A stretch of DNA of 64,000 nucleotides, taken from the NCBI GenBank assembly GCA_030247675.1, contig JAOTRX010000003.1:1-64000 (forward strand), in the 5' to 3' direction. This DNA is from Desulforhopalus sp. (lineage in GTDB: Bacteria; Desulfobacterota; Desulfobulbia; Desulfobulbales; Desulfocapsaceae). Position numbers and translations under genes: made by a program. This document shows positions 8,901 through 19,070 of the stretch, one piece after another. Under the pieces are notes generated by a model. That model made no database searches, was not told the DNA's origin, and was given only the letters and a program-made list of their open reading frames with translations. Positions within the stretch are counted from its first letter, which is position 1, and each line of letters starts with the position of its first letter.

Positions 8901-9692
8901 TCAGCAATTTACCGCCAGCAGCACACTTGAGGCCTTGAAGATCGCCGCTACTTCCATGCCGGGAGCAAGTTCCAGCCTGCGGATGCTCTCGCTGGTATTG
9001 ATCGCCGTCACCGTACTACCACCGGGCAGGTCGATGATTACCTCGTCGTTGACGACTCCCGGGACAATTCGTGCCACCTTGCCGGTCAGGACATTGCGGG
9101 CGGAAATGCTTTGCCGGTTAATGTCTCGTCCCAGCAGCACCGATGGCGCCTTGACCAGGGCCAGCACCTCGGAGCCGGGCTGCAGTCCGAGACGGAGAAC
9201 GCTGTTGTCGGTGATTACTGCCACCACCGTATCCCCGCCTTTCAGAGCAACCTCGACGACGCTGTTCACCGCGCCTTTGTCAATTTTTGTAACGGTTCCG
9301 GCCCAGACGTTTCGAGCACTTATCTTCATTTCAAATCTCCTTAGGGCCTTCAGGGCGGACAGGGCGCCTTCCTGTTGCCCATCAAAAAAATCGGCAAAGC
9401 CTGCTAATTCCCGGCGCAGCAGGGCCGCCTGGCTGATCAGATTACGGCCCTCCTCAGTGAGGATCGTGCCGCCGCCGCCACTGCCGCCGACCTGCCTGAT
9501 AATCAAGGGTTTCGCCGACAGGTTGTTGAGGTTTTCGATCTTTTCCCAAGCCGATTTGTAGCTGAGCCCGGCTGCCTTAGCGGCGCGATTTATCGAGCCG
9601 CATCTGTCGATGTGTTCGAGAAGCGACAGCGCGGCATTCTCCTCGCCCGACCATCCGAGGATATGCTGGAGGGTTTGTGATATCGGCGACAT
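8901..9692 (-). CDS. modE: Molybdate-responsive regulator ModE
   Basis: A 263-residue regulator with an N-terminal winged helix (about 20-110) of the LysR-like ModE type, including GSINRAAKAAGLSYKSAWE and a Gly-rich wing (GGSGGGGT). Two MOP/TOBE domains follow (about 125-190 and 197-263), each starting with SARN; these bind molybdate. The start ATG has GGAG upstream. The gene is first in modEABC, and a palindrome 37 bp upstream of it is a likely binding site, which would give autoregulation and repression of uptake when molybdate is plentiful. Confidence 0.93.
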   Translation of the reverse strand: MSPISQTLQHILGWSGEENAALSLLEHIDRCGSINRAAKAAGLSYKSAWEKIENLNNLSAKPLIIRQVGGSGGGGTILTEEGRNLISQAALLRRELAGFADFFDGQQEGALSALKALRRFEMKISARNVWAGTVTKIDKGAVNSVVEVALKGGDTVVAVITDNSVLRLGLQPGSEVLALVKAPSVLLGRDINRQSISARNVLTGKVARIVPGVVNDEVIIDLPGGSTVTAINTSESIRRLELAPGMEVAAIFKASSVLLAVNC

Positions 9693-9728
9693 GTATTCTC
9701 CAATAGTTTTTTAAAAAAGCAGAGTAGT

Positions 9729-9753
9729 GCGTTATTCGAAAAACGAATAGCGC
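9729..9753. promoter_or_regulatory. Probable ModE operator upstream of modE
   Basis: GCGTTATTCG, five A, CGAATAGCGC: 10-bp arms with one mismatch. The CGnTAT...ATAnCG layout resembles known ModE sites. It lies 37 bp before the modE start. The rest of the 325-bp gap between modE and the FAD oxidoreductase stop (9693-10017) shows no gene. Confidence 0.6.
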
Positions 9754-10017
9754 AATCGCTGTAACCTTGCAACTAGTAATTCCAAAATGCATGCCAGGTT
9801 GGATAGATATTCGATCTGTCGGCGGTTGTTTTGATTAACTATTTGAAACTAAAATGAATGTGTGGCAGATCAGGCAGTGAGGAGTAGCGTCGGTACTGAA
9901 GGAACGGGGTTAGTGCAGAAGGTTTCCGACAAAAATGTCGCCAAGCTACCGTCGGAGAGGTTCAAGAGTGGGGGCAGCAAGGATACTCCCCCCGGCACAT
10001 GTCGCACACAAGCCGGA

Positions 10018-11595
10018 TTATTTGGCTTCGTGATAATCCTGCTCGGCATTGACATCCCAGATGGCGTTCTTCGATGTCTCGCCCTTGATGATGTTTTCGA
10101 CGGCAACCATGGCGGTGAGCATGGAATGATCGGTGTTGTTGTAGCGGTGCATGCCGTTCCTGCCGATGAGAAACAGGTTCTCCAGAGAGTCGGTGTAGGC
10201 CCGCAACTCGTCAAAGCGGTCGTAGGTGCCAAAGTAGGCGGGGTAGGTCTTCGGCACCCGAAGAATGGTGGCATCGATGACGTCGGCCCGGTTGATAATG
10301 GCGATCTTTTCCAGCTCACCGATGGCAAAGGTGATGAAGTCTGCGTCGGATTTTTGCCACAGCTGGTCGCCTTCGTTGCAGAAATACTCCAGGCCGATCC
10401 AGACGTTTTCCCGCTCGGCGACCAGATACGGGCTCCAGTTGTTGAAAATCTGTAACCTGCCGATCTTGACATCGTTTTCCTGGATATAGATCCAGTTGTC
10501 CGGGACGATGTTGCTGATGGTTTTCCGGTCGGTATCGTTTTGCAGCAGGAGTTTATTCAGGAGAAGTCCGACGGTGATGAAATCACGGTACACCAGACCC
10601 CGGGCGATGGTCTGCACCTGGCCCGGGACTTTCTCAGGCGGCATTGCCGCTACCAGCTCCTTGATCGGCATAGTGGAGAAAAGATAGTCGCAGGGCAGAG
10701 TGGTTTCCTCTCCGGTGGCGCTGTTACGGACGGTGAGTGACGTCACCCGGCCATCGGTAATATCGATGCCGACGGCAGTGCGCTGCATATGCAGTTCCCC
10801 ACCCATCTCGACGACCTGCCGTGCCACCTCTTCCCACAGTTGTCCGGGCCCGAGTTTTGGATAGAGAAATCTCTCGATCAGCGAGGTCTCGGTGCTGCTC
10901 TGATGAATGCTGTCGTCGCGGCGAAAGATACTGCGTACGGCGTGGACGAGGCTGGCGGTGATCGATAAGCCCTTGATTCTCTGGGCGCCCCAGTCGGCCG
11001 GGATTTCCTGGCAGGGGACCCCCCAGACCTTTTGGGTATAGTCTTTAAAAAAGGTGGCGTAGAGCTCCCGGCCGAAGCGGTTGATAAGAAAGTCTTCAAG
11101 GGTCTTCTCGTTGCGCACCGGCTTGAGATTGACTGCAAGATAGGTCCAGCCGATCTTGATGATTCTGAACAGGCCGAGATTTTTAAAGGTGTTCCATTTC
11201 AGGGAGATCGGGTAGTCGAAGAAGGCGCGGAGAAAAAAGATCCGCGACAGGCGGTTGCGGATGAGCATGACCTTGTCGATCTTCTCCGGATCGGCGCCGG
11301 TGTTGGTGGTGGCGAAGGGAAGGTCGCGGCGGAGGAGCAGGTCGTCATAAGCCGGTTTTTCCTGCAGGGGCATGATGCTTTGCCACCAGGTCATGACCCT
11401 TGCCGATTTGGAAAAGAACCGGTGTCCACCGATATCTATCCGGTTTCCTTTGTAATTGACGGTCTTTGAGATCCCACCGATGTCGGCCGAGGCCTCAAAG
11501 ATGACCGGGTGAATGTCGGTATGTTTCAGGAGTTCGTGGGCGGCCGTCAGTCCTGCCGGTCCGGCGCCGATGATGAGGGCGATCTTTTTCTTCAT
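10018..11595 (-). CDS. FAD-dependent oxidoreductase (amine-oxidase / UDP-galactopyranose-mutase-like)
   Basis: A 525-residue flavoprotein. The Rossmann motif [17 protein letters not shown] begins at residue 6, and [13 protein letters not shown] near residue 55 matches the NAD_binding_8/amino-oxidase group that includes UDP-galactopyranose mutase-like and protoporphyrinogen-oxidase-like proteins. The start ATG overlaps the stop of the upstream membrane glycosyltransferase (ATGA), so they are coupled. That neighbour favours a role in sugar or polyprenyl-linked glycan chemistry, but the substrate cannot be read from sequence. A much longer upstream frame covers glycosyltransferase coding DNA and is not used. 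Confidence 0.8.
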   Translation of the reverse strand: MKKKIALIIGAGPAGLTAAHELLKHTDIHPVIFEASADIGGISKTVNYKGNRIDIGGHRFFSKSARVMTWWQSIMPLQEKPAYDDLLLRRDLPFATTNTGADPEKIDKVMLIRNRLSRIFFLRAFFDYPISLKWNTFKNLGLFRIIKIGWTYLAVNLKPVRNEKTLEDFLINRFGRELYATFFKDYTQKVWGVPCQEIPADWGAQRIKGLSITASLVHAVRSIFRRDDSIHQSSTETSLIERFLYPKLGPGQLWEEVARQVVEMGGELHMQRTAVGIDITDGRVTSLTVRNSATGEETTLPCDYLFSTMPIKELVAAMPPEKVPGQVQTIARGLVYRDFITVGLLLNKLLLQNDTDRKTISNIVPDNWIYIQENDVKIGRLQIFNNWSPYLVAERENVWIGLEYFCNEGDQLWQKSDADFITFAIGELEKIAIINRADVIDATILRVPKTYPAYFGTYDRFDELRAYTDSLENLFLIGRNGMHRYNNTDHSMLTAMVAVENIIKGETSKNAIWDVNAEQDYHEAK

Positions 11596-13190
11596 GCCGT
11601 TGCGCTTTCTTTGTTGTCGGATGGTTGGGGTGCCGCCCTGGAGATGAGCAGCATGCTTGTAGTTGTTATCAGGAGAAAAACTGCTGACGCCAGGATCAGG
11701 GTCGGGGTACTTAGCCAAGGCGGATGGATGGAGGCAATCTTTGCCAGGGCGCTCCAGCTGGTATCGCCGCCGCTGTAGAAGGTGATCATGGTGCACAGGC
11801 CGCGGATATCGGCGTAGAGATAGGTGGCAATGAGGGCGGCGGCGGTGAACAGGCCTATGGCTTTTGACCAGCGGCTGGCGCTGTCGAAAATAAAGATCAG
11901 CAAAAACGGCATGCCGCCGCAAAGATACCAGGGATTGCTGGTGGCCCTGCCCGGTCCCCATGCAGCCAGGCATTGCAGGTAATGCCAGGAAATCGCGGCA
12001 CTAATAGAAAGACAAAAGAGCAGGCAGAGCAGGGAGGTTTCGGTGGCGATGAAGCCCTTTTTGCGGGTCACAAAGAGTCGATATATCCAGGCGAGCATTG
12101 CCAGAGAACCCAGGGCCAGGGAGATATTTTTGATATTATGGACTTTCAGAAAACTCCAGCCCCCGGTCCAGATTGCATCCCTGAGCCAGAGGGTGTAGAC
12201 ATCGGTGAAGACATTCGAGGTCAGAGCGAGTTTCAGGATGGCGGCCAGGCCGATATTCTTTTCTTTATTGATGATGGCTTCCTGCATGAAAAAGAGGGTG
12301 CCGTAGTGGTCGAGATTAAAACGCAGGTGTTCCCAGAGGACGGCGACGGCAAGAAGCAGGGAAAGGGTGAGAAAGAGCAGCAGTCTGCCGAAGGTGATTT
12401 CTTTTTTCCAATAGGCAAGACACAGGCAGCACACCCAGAAGGGCAGCAGGGCGGTGCTTGTTGATTTCGCCCAGCAGGAAAGGCCGATAAGGATTCCGGC
12501 GCAGGCGACGAAGGGGAGCCGGGCCCGTAAACCGGGCAGAAGGGCGATTATCACCACCAGGCAACCGGTGAGGATTGCCAGGGCATCGTTGGCAACCCGC
12601 ACGGAATTGAGGAGAAACAGCGGATGTGCAGCCAGCAGCAGGGCCATGAGGGCGGCGGCCCGTTTGTCCGGGGTGATCCGGCCGATCAGCCAGAACAGTG
12701 CGGCAAGAGTGAGGGTGGCAAAGATACAGTTGATGGCGCGAAGGGCGGCAAGGGTATCCCCTATGCCTGCGCCCGCGGCACCGTCAACAAGGGCTACGAC
12801 CGGCGTCATCAGCCAATAATACAGCGATCCGTGTTGCGCCTGGTAGAGGGTGATATCGGGATGATCCGCCCGGTACTGGGGCGGTTGTGAACCGCTTCGG
12901 AAAGAGTCGGCGTATTCGAGTGCTCCGGTTTTTGCCGTTTGTTCAGCCATATATTTTGAGACCGGAAAGGTGACGATATCGCGGAGGAGATCACGGGAAA
13001 CCCAGTCTTTATGCATTACCGGCCTTGTGTGACTTTTTTCCAAGTGGACAATATAGGCGAGATGCTGGTATTCGTCCCAGCCCTCAAAGGGCGGCAGTAC
13101 GGCCATGTACACAATTCCCTTCAGGAAAAAGGCGAGAAGCAGGAGAAAGCAGAAGCCGCGCCAATTATGGACGGGGGAGAAGTATTTCAT
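11592..13190 (-). CDS. Membrane glycosyltransferase, GT39/ArnT-like
   Basis: A 532-residue integral membrane protein with roughly 10-12 hydrophobic helices. The first periplasmic loop begins [12 protein letters not shown], and the Asp-Glu pair there is the expected catalytic site of GT-C enzymes that use polyprenyl-phosphate sugars. I start at the ATG at 13190 with CGGAG upstream; a longer frame would run through the divergent ybaK leader. Its stop overlaps the FAD oxidoreductase start. It probably modifies a lipid, glycan or protein at the outer face of the inner membrane; the acceptor is unknown. Confidence 0.75.
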   Translation of the reverse strand: MKYFSPVHNWRGFCFLLLLAFFLKGIVYMAVLPPFEGWDEYQHLAYIVHLEKSHTRPVMHKDWVSRDLLRDIVTFPVSKYMAEQTAKTGALEYADSFRSGSQPPQYRADHPDITLYQAQHGSLYYWLMTPVVALVDGAAGAGIGDTLAALRAINCIFATLTLAALFWLIGRITPDKRAAALMALLLAAHPLFLLNSVRVANDALAILTGCLVVIIALLPGLRARLPFVACAGILIGLSCWAKSTSTALLPFWVCCLCLAYWKKEITFGRLLLFLTLSLLLAVAVLWEHLRFNLDHYGTLFFMQEAIINKEKNIGLAAILKLALTSNVFTDVYTLWLRDAIWTGGWSFLKVHNIKNISLALGSLAMLAWIYRLFVTRKKGFIATETSLLCLLFCLSISAAISWHYLQCLAAWGPGRATSNPWYLCGGMPFLLIFIFDSASRWSKAIGLFTAAALIATYLYADIRGLCTMITFYSGGDTSWSALAKIASIHPPWLSTPTLILASAVFLLITTTSMLLISRAAPQPSDNKESATA

Positions 13191-13529
13191 GGTGCTCCGA
13201 AAGGGAGGTCGCGCTGCAAATTGGTTTATTACAGGATTTTTTGAGAATATTGGCAAGAAACAGCGTATGTTGGCCGCGCACACAGGCTGCTCAAAATATG
13301 TGGGCAAAGCTACTCTTTTGAGTGGCATTATGCAATTTTTTTGTAGTCCGGCAACCTGGTGATGGACTACCCTTGTACCTTCGCGGCAATTCAGCGCCTG
13401 AACGGCAAACTGTTCGCATGTTCTTCCCGGCGTCCCCATTGGTATCATCGGTTGCCGCGGGAGGATAAAGATGGGGCCGGCGTCTGTAAGAAGCCGGTGG
13501 GCAACACTACACACTCCATAGGAATACGT
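13191..13529. other. Divergent intergenic region
   Basis: 339 bp between the divergent GT39-type gene and ybaK. It must hold both promoters; I see no gene, strong hairpin or clear operator in it. Confidence 0.5.
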
Positions 13530-14003
13530 ATGACACCGGCAATCAACGCCGCCAAAAAGGCAAAAATTTCTTATACCGTGCATACCTACGTGCACGATCC
13601 GTCCGCCGATTCGTATGGCAGGGAGGCGGCGGAAAAGCTCGGTATCGCCCTGGAACGGGTTTTTAAAACCTTGGTTGTCGAACTTGACGGCAAGAATCTG
13701 GCGGTGGCAGTCATTCCGGTGTCCACCCTGCTCAGTATGAAGCAGATTGCCAAGGCGGCGGGGGTCAAAAAGGCGGCGATGGCCGATACGGCGGCGGTGG
13801 AGCGAAGTACCGGCTATGTTCTCGGCGGCGTCAGTCCGCTCGGGCAAAAAAAACGCTTGCCGACCCTGATCGATTCTTCGGCCAAGGCCCAGTCGACCAT
13901 CTTCGTCAGTGCCGGGCGGAGGGGCTTGGAGATTGAGCTGAGACCTGCGGATTTGGCGACGCTTACCGGTGCCGCCTTTGCCGCCATCGCCGAGACCCGC
14001 TGA
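13530..14003 (+). CDS. ybaK: Cys-tRNA(Pro)/Cys-tRNA(Cys) deacylase YbaK
   Basis: A 157-residue YbaK/EbsC protein that removes Cys from mischarged tRNA(Pro). The VFKTLVVELDG segment carries the conserved Lys, and GGVSPLGQKKRLPTLID is the family loop; ends with a hydrophobic IELRPADL stretch. ATG at 13530 is preceded by AGGA. An upstream in-frame extension exists but lacks similarity to the family. It stands alone, convergent with the glucan synthase. Confidence 0.92.
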   Translation: MTPAINAAKKAKISYTVHTYVHDPSADSYGREAAEKLGIALERVFKTLVVELDGKNLAVAVIPVSTLLSMKQIAKAAGVKKAAMADTAAVERSTGYVLGGVSPLGQKKRLPTLIDSSAKAQSTIFVSAGRRGLEIELRPADLATLTGAAFAAIAETR

Positions 14004-14035
14004 GGGAATAGGAAGAAGATACTCCGGGATGAAAA

Positions 14036-14077
14036 GGCGGCCCGGACAGACAGTCTCGGCTATCTGCCCGGGCCGCC
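14036..14077. terminator. Strong bidirectional terminator
   Basis: GGCGGCCCGG and CCGGGCCGCC form a perfect 10-bp stem between convergent ybaK and the glucan synthase; CAGA/TCTG extends it inward. On the minus strand the hairpin is followed by TTTT. Confidence 0.75.
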
Positions 14078-14084
14078 CGGATAT

Positions 14085-16742
14085 TTATGCAGCCGTTGTC
14101 GGGCTGTCGGCCTGATCGGCTGGATCCTCGGGCTTTGGCGGATGAGAATCGTGCGGGGCAGTAATAGTTCTGATCAGTTTTGTCGGCAGTTTGGCAAAGG
14201 CACTTATCACCGCCATGAGCAGGGCCGCTAGGTAGGGAATCGACTGTACCAGTAACACCACGATCCACACCAGGGTATCAGGCGGGGGGTCGACGTCTTG
14301 TGCCCGAATCAGGGCGTAGGCGCCGAGCAACAGGGCAAGGGCAATCATCCCTTCCTCCCGGGCCGACTGCAGGGCATACCAGAATGGCCGGCCTTCCGCC
14401 TTCTTCGGGGTGCGGAAAAAGGGCAGGCTCTTCGACACCACGCCAAAGAGAATGGCCTTGGAGATGGTATGCGAGAGGGCAAGGCCGGCCACTGCCGAAG
14501 CGAGGGTCTGGCTGATGGTCGCCTTGACCCGGCCGCGGTACAGGTAGAACATCTTCGCCATCTTAAAGACGAAAAAGGCAAGGGGCACCGCTGACAGGAT
14601 AATCATCGGCGGATCAACCTGGCGGGGGAAGTGGAGCATGCCGATGGACCAGCCCAGCGCCGCCAGGGTAAAGATCAGGTTGATGCTGTCGGCCATCCAG
14701 GGCAGCCAGCCGGCGATGAAGTGATAGCGCTGGCCATAGGTCAGCCGGCTCTGGTTGCGCCACTGCAGGGCCTTGGCATGATGGCGGATAATCTGCACCG
14801 CCCCGTAGGCCCAGCGGTAGCGCTGCTTTTTAAAATCGATAAAGGTGTCCGGCATGACCCCGCGGCCATAGGTCTTGGCGATATACAGGGCCTCATAGCC
14901 CTTTTCGAAGATCCGCAGGCCCAGTTCGGCGTCTTCGGTGATACACCATTCCGCCCACCTGCCTACCTCCTCCAGCACCGATTTGCGTACCATGGTCATG
15001 GTGCCGTGCTGAATGATGGCATTGCGCTCATTACGGGTGACCATGCCGATATAGAAAAAGCCGCGGTATTCGGCGTAGCACATCGCCTTGAACAGATTCT
15101 CGCCGTCGTCCCGGTAGTCCTGTGGCGCCTGGATGATGGCGACCTCCGGGCGCAGAAACTGGGGCACCAGATCACGCAGCCAGTTGGGGGAGACCATGTA
15201 GTCGCTATCGATTACCGCTACCACCTCAGCCTCCGGCGCGGTCTTGGCCAGGGCGTAATTCAGGGCGCCGGCCTTAAAGCCGGCCAACTGTCCCTCGTGA
15301 AAGAAACGGAAACGCGGTCCAAGGGTCTTACAATGGGCCTCTACCGGCTGCCAGACCGCCGGATCCTTGGTGTTGTTGTCGATGACGATGACCTCGAAGG
15401 CCGGGTAATCGAGGAGTGCCAGGGCATTGAGGGTTTCAATCATCATGTCCGGCGGTTCGTTGTAGGCCGGGACATGGATCGACACCACCGGCAGCTGTTC
15501 GTCCTTGACGTCCATCGTTTTAAAGCTGCGCCTGCCCGAATTTGCCCAGATTGCCTCCGCCCATTCATGGGCCTCGGCAAGAAGGACAATAACGACTCCG
15601 ATGATGCCTATGAGCATGAGTATGCCGACGATCATCATCGATATGGTCAGATATTGCTGGGTGTAGCTGTAGACGATCCACACCGCGCCGGTTGCGGCGA
15701 TAAAGGCAATGGAGGCGAGAAAACCCCGGCCGCGCTTGCGGAGGGTGGTGCTGTCGATGAGCAGGAGGGCGAAGGTGATGATGGCTATCACCAGGGTAAT
15801 GCCGGCGAGGACCCGCCATTCCGGGACCTCGACAATGGGCGAGGTGAAGGGGAATTTGGCATTGCGCTCCGCATCGTAGACCCCCCAGTAGGCGCCGACC
15901 GAGCCCTCACTGGTCCGCTTCCACGGCTGGTCGAAGGCCTCCATAATGTAATAGGTGTAATTGAGTTCCTCGGCGCGCTTGAGGAAGCGGCGGAGAAAGG
16001 TGGCCTCATTGAATGGCGAGGCCACGGCGGCCTTGCGGGTGCGTCCGTTCGATGGCCAGCCGACCTCGGTTATGACCACCGGCAGCTTGGGGAAGGTCTT
16101 TTCGAGCTTGTTGACATGCTCGACAACATAGTCAACCGCCTTGTCGAGGTGCACGCCCTCCCAATACGGCAGCATATGAGTAGCGACGAAATCGACATGA
16201 GCCGCCAACTGCGGGTAGTGCAGCCAGATGTGCCAGGGTTCGGCGGTGCTGACCGGTACATCGACCGCATCGCGAACCCGGTCGAGGTATTTACCAAGTT
16301 GCTCCGGCGTCGTCTCACCGCGGAGTAATGACTCGTTGCCGACGATGACGCGGATGACGTTGCGATAGTTTTCCTTTGCCAGACGGATGACGGTTTCGAT
16401 CTGCCGGTCATTTTCCTCAAGGTCCTTGTCAAGCCATGCCCCCAGGGTGACGTTCAGTCCGTATTTCTGGGCCATGGCCGGAATCTCGGCGAGGACACCC
16501 TCGGTGGTGTACAGGCGTATGGCATAGGTTTTGTCGGAAACCAGCTTCAGATCGGATTCGATCTCGGCTACGGTCGGCAGGTTGTGGGCTGATTGATCGT
16601 TCCAGGCCTGCATCGGTGAAAAGGAAAAACCCTGGATGCGTTTCGGCCAGGGCGGTTCCGATTCTTGCCGGTTCAACAGTGCCCAGAAACTGATCGAAAC
16701 CACTGCGATGGCAATGCAGATGAGAAAATTTGCTCTCGTCAT
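14085..16742 (-). CDS. GH17-GT2 fusion, NdvB-type beta-glucan synthase
   Basis: An 885-residue bifunctional membrane enzyme. After one N-terminal helix, residues about 30-310 form a GH17-like domain with acid/base Glu in VGNES and nucleophile Glu in ITEVGWPS. Two or three helices (about 335-405) precede a GT2 domain with DSDY, TEDAELGLRIFEKG and a QRYRWAYG motif, typical of cellulose-synthase-like processive enzymes. More helices and a charged Pro-rich tail follow. Fusions of this layout (P. aeruginosa NdvB) make and transglycosylate beta-1,3-glucans in the periplasm; the product here is inferred. Confidence 0.85.
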   Translation of the reverse strand: MTRANFLICIAIAVVSISFWALLNRQESEPPWPKRIQGFSFSPMQAWNDQSAHNLPTVAEIESDLKLVSDKTYAIRLYTTEGVLAEIPAMAQKYGLNVTLGAWLDKDLEENDRQIETVIRLAKENYRNVIRVIVGNESLLRGETTPEQLGKYLDRVRDAVDVPVSTAEPWHIWLHYPQLAAHVDFVATHMLPYWEGVHLDKAVDYVVEHVNKLEKTFPKLPVVITEVGWPSNGRTRKAAVASPFNEATFLRRFLKRAEELNYTYYIMEAFDQPWKRTSEGSVGAYWGVYDAERNAKFPFTSPIVEVPEWRVLAGITLVIAIITFALLLIDSTTLRKRGRGFLASIAFIAATGAVWIVYSYTQQYLTISMMIVGILMLIGIIGVVIVLLAEAHEWAEAIWANSGRRSFKTMDVKDEQLPVVSIHVPAYNEPPDMMIETLNALALLDYPAFEVIVIDNNTKDPAVWQPVEAHCKTLGPRFRFFHEGQLAGFKAGALNYALAKTAPEAEVVAVIDSDYMVSPNWLRDLVPQFLRPEVAIIQAPQDYRDDGENLFKAMCYAEYRGFFYIGMVTRNERNAIIQHGTMTMVRKSVLEEVGRWAEWCITEDAELGLRIFEKGYEALYIAKTYGRGVMPDTFIDFKKQRYRWAYGAVQIIRHHAKALQWRNQSRLTYGQRYHFIAGWLPWMADSINLIFTLAALGWSIGMLHFPRQVDPPMIILSAVPLAFFVFKMAKMFYLYRGRVKATISQTLASAVAGLALSHTISKAILFGVVSKSLPFFRTPKKAEGRPFWYALQSAREEGMIALALLLGAYALIRAQDVDPPPDTLVWIVVLLVQSIPYLAALLMAVISAFAKLPTKLIRTITAPHDSHPPKPEDPADQADSPTTAA

Positions 16743-16860
16743 AGTGCTGTATTGGTCGATTCCGGCAGAGAAGATGCAGGATCAGGAGAAAAATTGGCAG
16801 GATAAGTGAGGTTGGCAGCCGTTAATAAATCATTCAATGTACTTTCAAGTCTATAAAGGA

Positions 16861-16894
16861 GCAGATCCTGCCCGCGCACACGGGCAGGATCTGC
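16861..16894. terminator. Perfect 14-bp stem-loop
   Basis: GCAGATCCTGCCCG and its exact complement flank a 6-nt loop. It lies in the 417-bp gap (16743-17159) between the lytic transglycosylase stop and the glucan synthase start, both on the minus strand. No T tract follows on either strand, so it may be a Rho-independent-like pause, an mRNA-stabilising hairpin or a protein site. Confidence 0.55.
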
Positions 16895-17007
16895 AGATCT
16901 TTGAAACGCGGTCCCGGCCGTCCCGCCAATCTGTAGATGGGGGTCTATCGGCATGGAACGGCGACAGCAAAAACAGCCACCGGGTCGCATGGTGTGGAAA
17001 TCTTAAC

Positions 17008-17060
17008 CATAAGGGCATAATTCGTTTGAGCAGACAAATTGCCCAATTCAGCTTTATAAT
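17008..17060 (-). repeat. Dispersed 54-bp palindromic repeat, single copy
   Basis: Contains AAGGGCATAATTCG, TTTGAGCA and the partner arm, then AATTCAGCTTTATAA. It belongs to the family described at 46285-46394 and lies in the same gap as the 16861 hairpin. Confidence 0.65.
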
Positions 17061-17159
17061 ACTCGAATTCCGGGAGCTTGAGCAATGGATTTCGAGGAGT
17101 CTTGCGCATTCCTGGTGCGACAAAGTAGCAGAGGTCTGGCGGGACTCCCGGTGCCGATG

Positions 17160-18377
17160 CTATCGCCGCAATGTTCGCAGCAGACTTTGCGATGGCAGTC
17201 CATCCGGGGTGATTCCGGCCTGTTCCTGGAAGCTTTTGATCGCCTTTTCGGTCGCCGGGCCAAGCTGTCCGTCGACATTGCCGATGTACAGGCCGCGCTG
17301 CAGCAGCCGCTGCTGCAATTCAAGCTTTTCCTCGGCGTTAAGTGAACCGGCCGGCCGTGGCCAGGCCTTGACTAGGAGGCCGCCGCTTCCGGCAAGTCGG
17401 TCCGCCAGGATGCCGACGGCCAAGGCGTAGGAGTCAGAATTGTTGTAGCGTTTGATGACGGAGAAGTTGTTCAACATCAGGAACACCGGCCCTCCCGGCC
17501 CGGCCGGAAGCTTCAACATGGCCTTTTCTTCCGACTTTGCGATACTTCCGCCGTCGGCACGCTTAAAGCCAAGCTTGGCCCATTCGCTGAGCGTCTTGCT
17601 TTCTTCCCGTAATTTTTCACCACCCGCCGGCATCGCCACCTCATAGCCCCAGGGTCTGCCTTTCTGCCAGCCATTTGACTTGAGGAGGTTGGCTGCGGTG
17701 GCAAGGGCGTCGGGAACGGAGTTCCAGATATCACGGCGTCCGTTGCCGTCCATATCGACGGCGTAGGCCAGATAGCTGGTGGGGATAAATTGGGTGTGGC
17801 CCATGGCCCCGGCCCAGGAACCCATGAGGTGGGCCCGGCCGATCTCCCCGGTCTGGAGGATTTTCAGGGCGGCGGTCAGTTGTGTCCGGGCAAATTTGCT
17901 TCTTTTCGGGTCGCCGTAGCCAAGGGTGGCAAGGGCTAAAGGCACATAAAACAGGCGTTCAGGCTGCTCGAGGATCGCCCCGTAATTCGACTCCAGCGAC
18001 CAGATTGCCAGAAGCACTGATTGGTCAACGGCGAATTTTTGCTCGACGGCGGTGAGGGTTGCGGCATTGACCTGGGCCATCTTCCGGCCCTTGTCAATTG
18101 CCAAAGGGTTGACCCGAGCGTCAAGATAATCCCAGATCTCGGTGGTAAACTCCGGCTGAAATTTTGCCCGTTCCAGCACTACCTCTTCAGGCTCGTCAAC
18201 ACCGGTGAAGGCGAAATCCAAGGTGTTGCGGCGGATGCCCTCTTTTTCCGCGGCCAGGCGGAAGTCATTCAGCCATTGCTTGAAACCGGCATCGGCGGCG
18301 GATGCCGGCGCGGTGCCCGAGAAACCAAACATTACAATCAAGGCGACAAACACTATCAGTATTTTGCGAAGTACCAT
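17160..18377 (-). CDS. Lytic murein transglycosylase (MltB-like) with peptidoglycan-binding domain
   Basis: A 405-residue exported enzyme cleaving peptidoglycan to anhydromuropeptides. A signal peptide ends at about PASA-ADA. The SLT/MltB domain (about 30-330) has the catalytic Glu in WSLESNYG, then MGSWAGAMGHTQFIPTSY and DMDGNGRRD. The last 60 residues form a PG_binding_1 domain (GLYIGNVDGQLGPATEKAI). No lipobox is seen, so it is probably soluble in the periplasm rather than lipid-anchored as in E. coli MltB. Confidence 0.9.
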   Translation of the reverse strand: MVLRKILIVFVALIVMFGFSGTAPASAADAGFKQWLNDFRLAAEKEGIRRNTLDFAFTGVDEPEEVVLERAKFQPEFTTEIWDYLDARVNPLAIDKGRKMAQVNAATLTAVEQKFAVDQSVLLAIWSLESNYGAILEQPERLFYVPLALATLGYGDPKRSKFARTQLTAALKILQTGEIGRAHLMGSWAGAMGHTQFIPTSYLAYAVDMDGNGRRDIWNSVPDALATAANLLKSNGWQKGRPWGYEVAMPAGGEKLREESKTLSEWAKLGFKRADGGSIAKSEEKAMLKLPAGPGGPVFLMLNNFSVIKRYNNSDSYALAVGILADRLAGSGGLLVKAWPRPAGSLNAEEKLELQQRLLQRGLYIGNVDGQLGPATEKAIKSFQEQAGITPDGLPSQSLLRTLRR

Positions 18378-18605
18378 CTTCAGTCATCCTCATCTTACGG
18401 TTAAATTTTTTCAGCAATCGCTCTGTGGCTATTATTGCCACCGGTGTTGGGACTTGCCTGCCATCTCTTTAGCAGAGTTGGTGAATTTTTCCCAGCCAAA
18501 TAGCCCCGGGCGGAGTGCTTGATGCGATATTCCACCTTTATCTGTCCTTTCGGTTGAGGATTGGTAATTGCAAAACCGGGACTTTTCGAATAGTTTCCTG
18601 CCACC

Positions 18606-19064
18606 ATGGATCTTCTCTCTACGATCACCGGGGCGCCGGGCCTTCCTGCACTTTTTTTGCTGAGTTTTCTTGCGTCGACGGTCCTGCCGATTGGCTCGGA
18701 GTGGCTGCTGGTTCTGTTGATCGTCGAGGGAACTTCGCCGGCTCCTGTGGTTTTGACTGCAAGTATCGGCAATTTTCTTGGTGCCTATACCACCTACCTC
18801 ATCGGCTTTTACGGGGTTGATTTTGTTATGGGTAAGGTCCTGCGCATCAGCGATAAGCAGTTGGCCAGGCCGAAAGAGATCTATGGAAGATACGGGATAT
18901 GGTCGCTGCTGCTCAGCTGGCTGCCGGTGATCGGTGACCCTCTGTGTCTGCTGGCCGGCCTCTTTAAGACCCGCTTTGGCCACTTTGCACTCTTGGTTTT
19001 TGTTGGCAAATTTTCACGATATGCCGCCGTCGCCTGGCTGACCTTGGCGGGGGCAGGAGAATAA
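18606..19064 (+). CDS. YqaA-family membrane protein (DedA/SNARE-associated superfamily)
   Basis: A 152-residue inner-membrane protein with about four helices. The segment beginning LPIGSEWLL and the GDPLCLLAGLF loop match YqaA proteins, small relatives of DedA transporters of undecaprenyl or other lipids. The cellular role is not established. No strong ribosome site precedes the ATG. The next gene starts 6 bp later, so they are likely cotranscribed. Confidence 0.75.
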   Translation: MDLLSTITGAPGLPALFLLSFLASTVLPIGSEWLLVLLIVEGTSPAPVVLTASIGNFLGAYTTYLIGFYGVDFVMGKVLRISDKQLARPKEIYGRYGIWSLLLSWLPVIGDPLCLLAGLFKTRFGHFALLVFVGKFSRYAAVAWLTLAGAGE

Positions 19065-19070
19065 CACCCT

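Noticed and set aside
13261..13340. GCTGCTCAAAA near 13288 as another copy of the dispersed repeat
   Set aside because: Only a short core matches; the second arm and the CCTTGCGG part are absent.
14631..16328. Long plus-strand frame of 565 codons opposite the glucan synthase
   Set aside because: It is antisense to a gene with clear catalytic motifs in both domains and has no recognisable domain itself; a GC-rich shadow.
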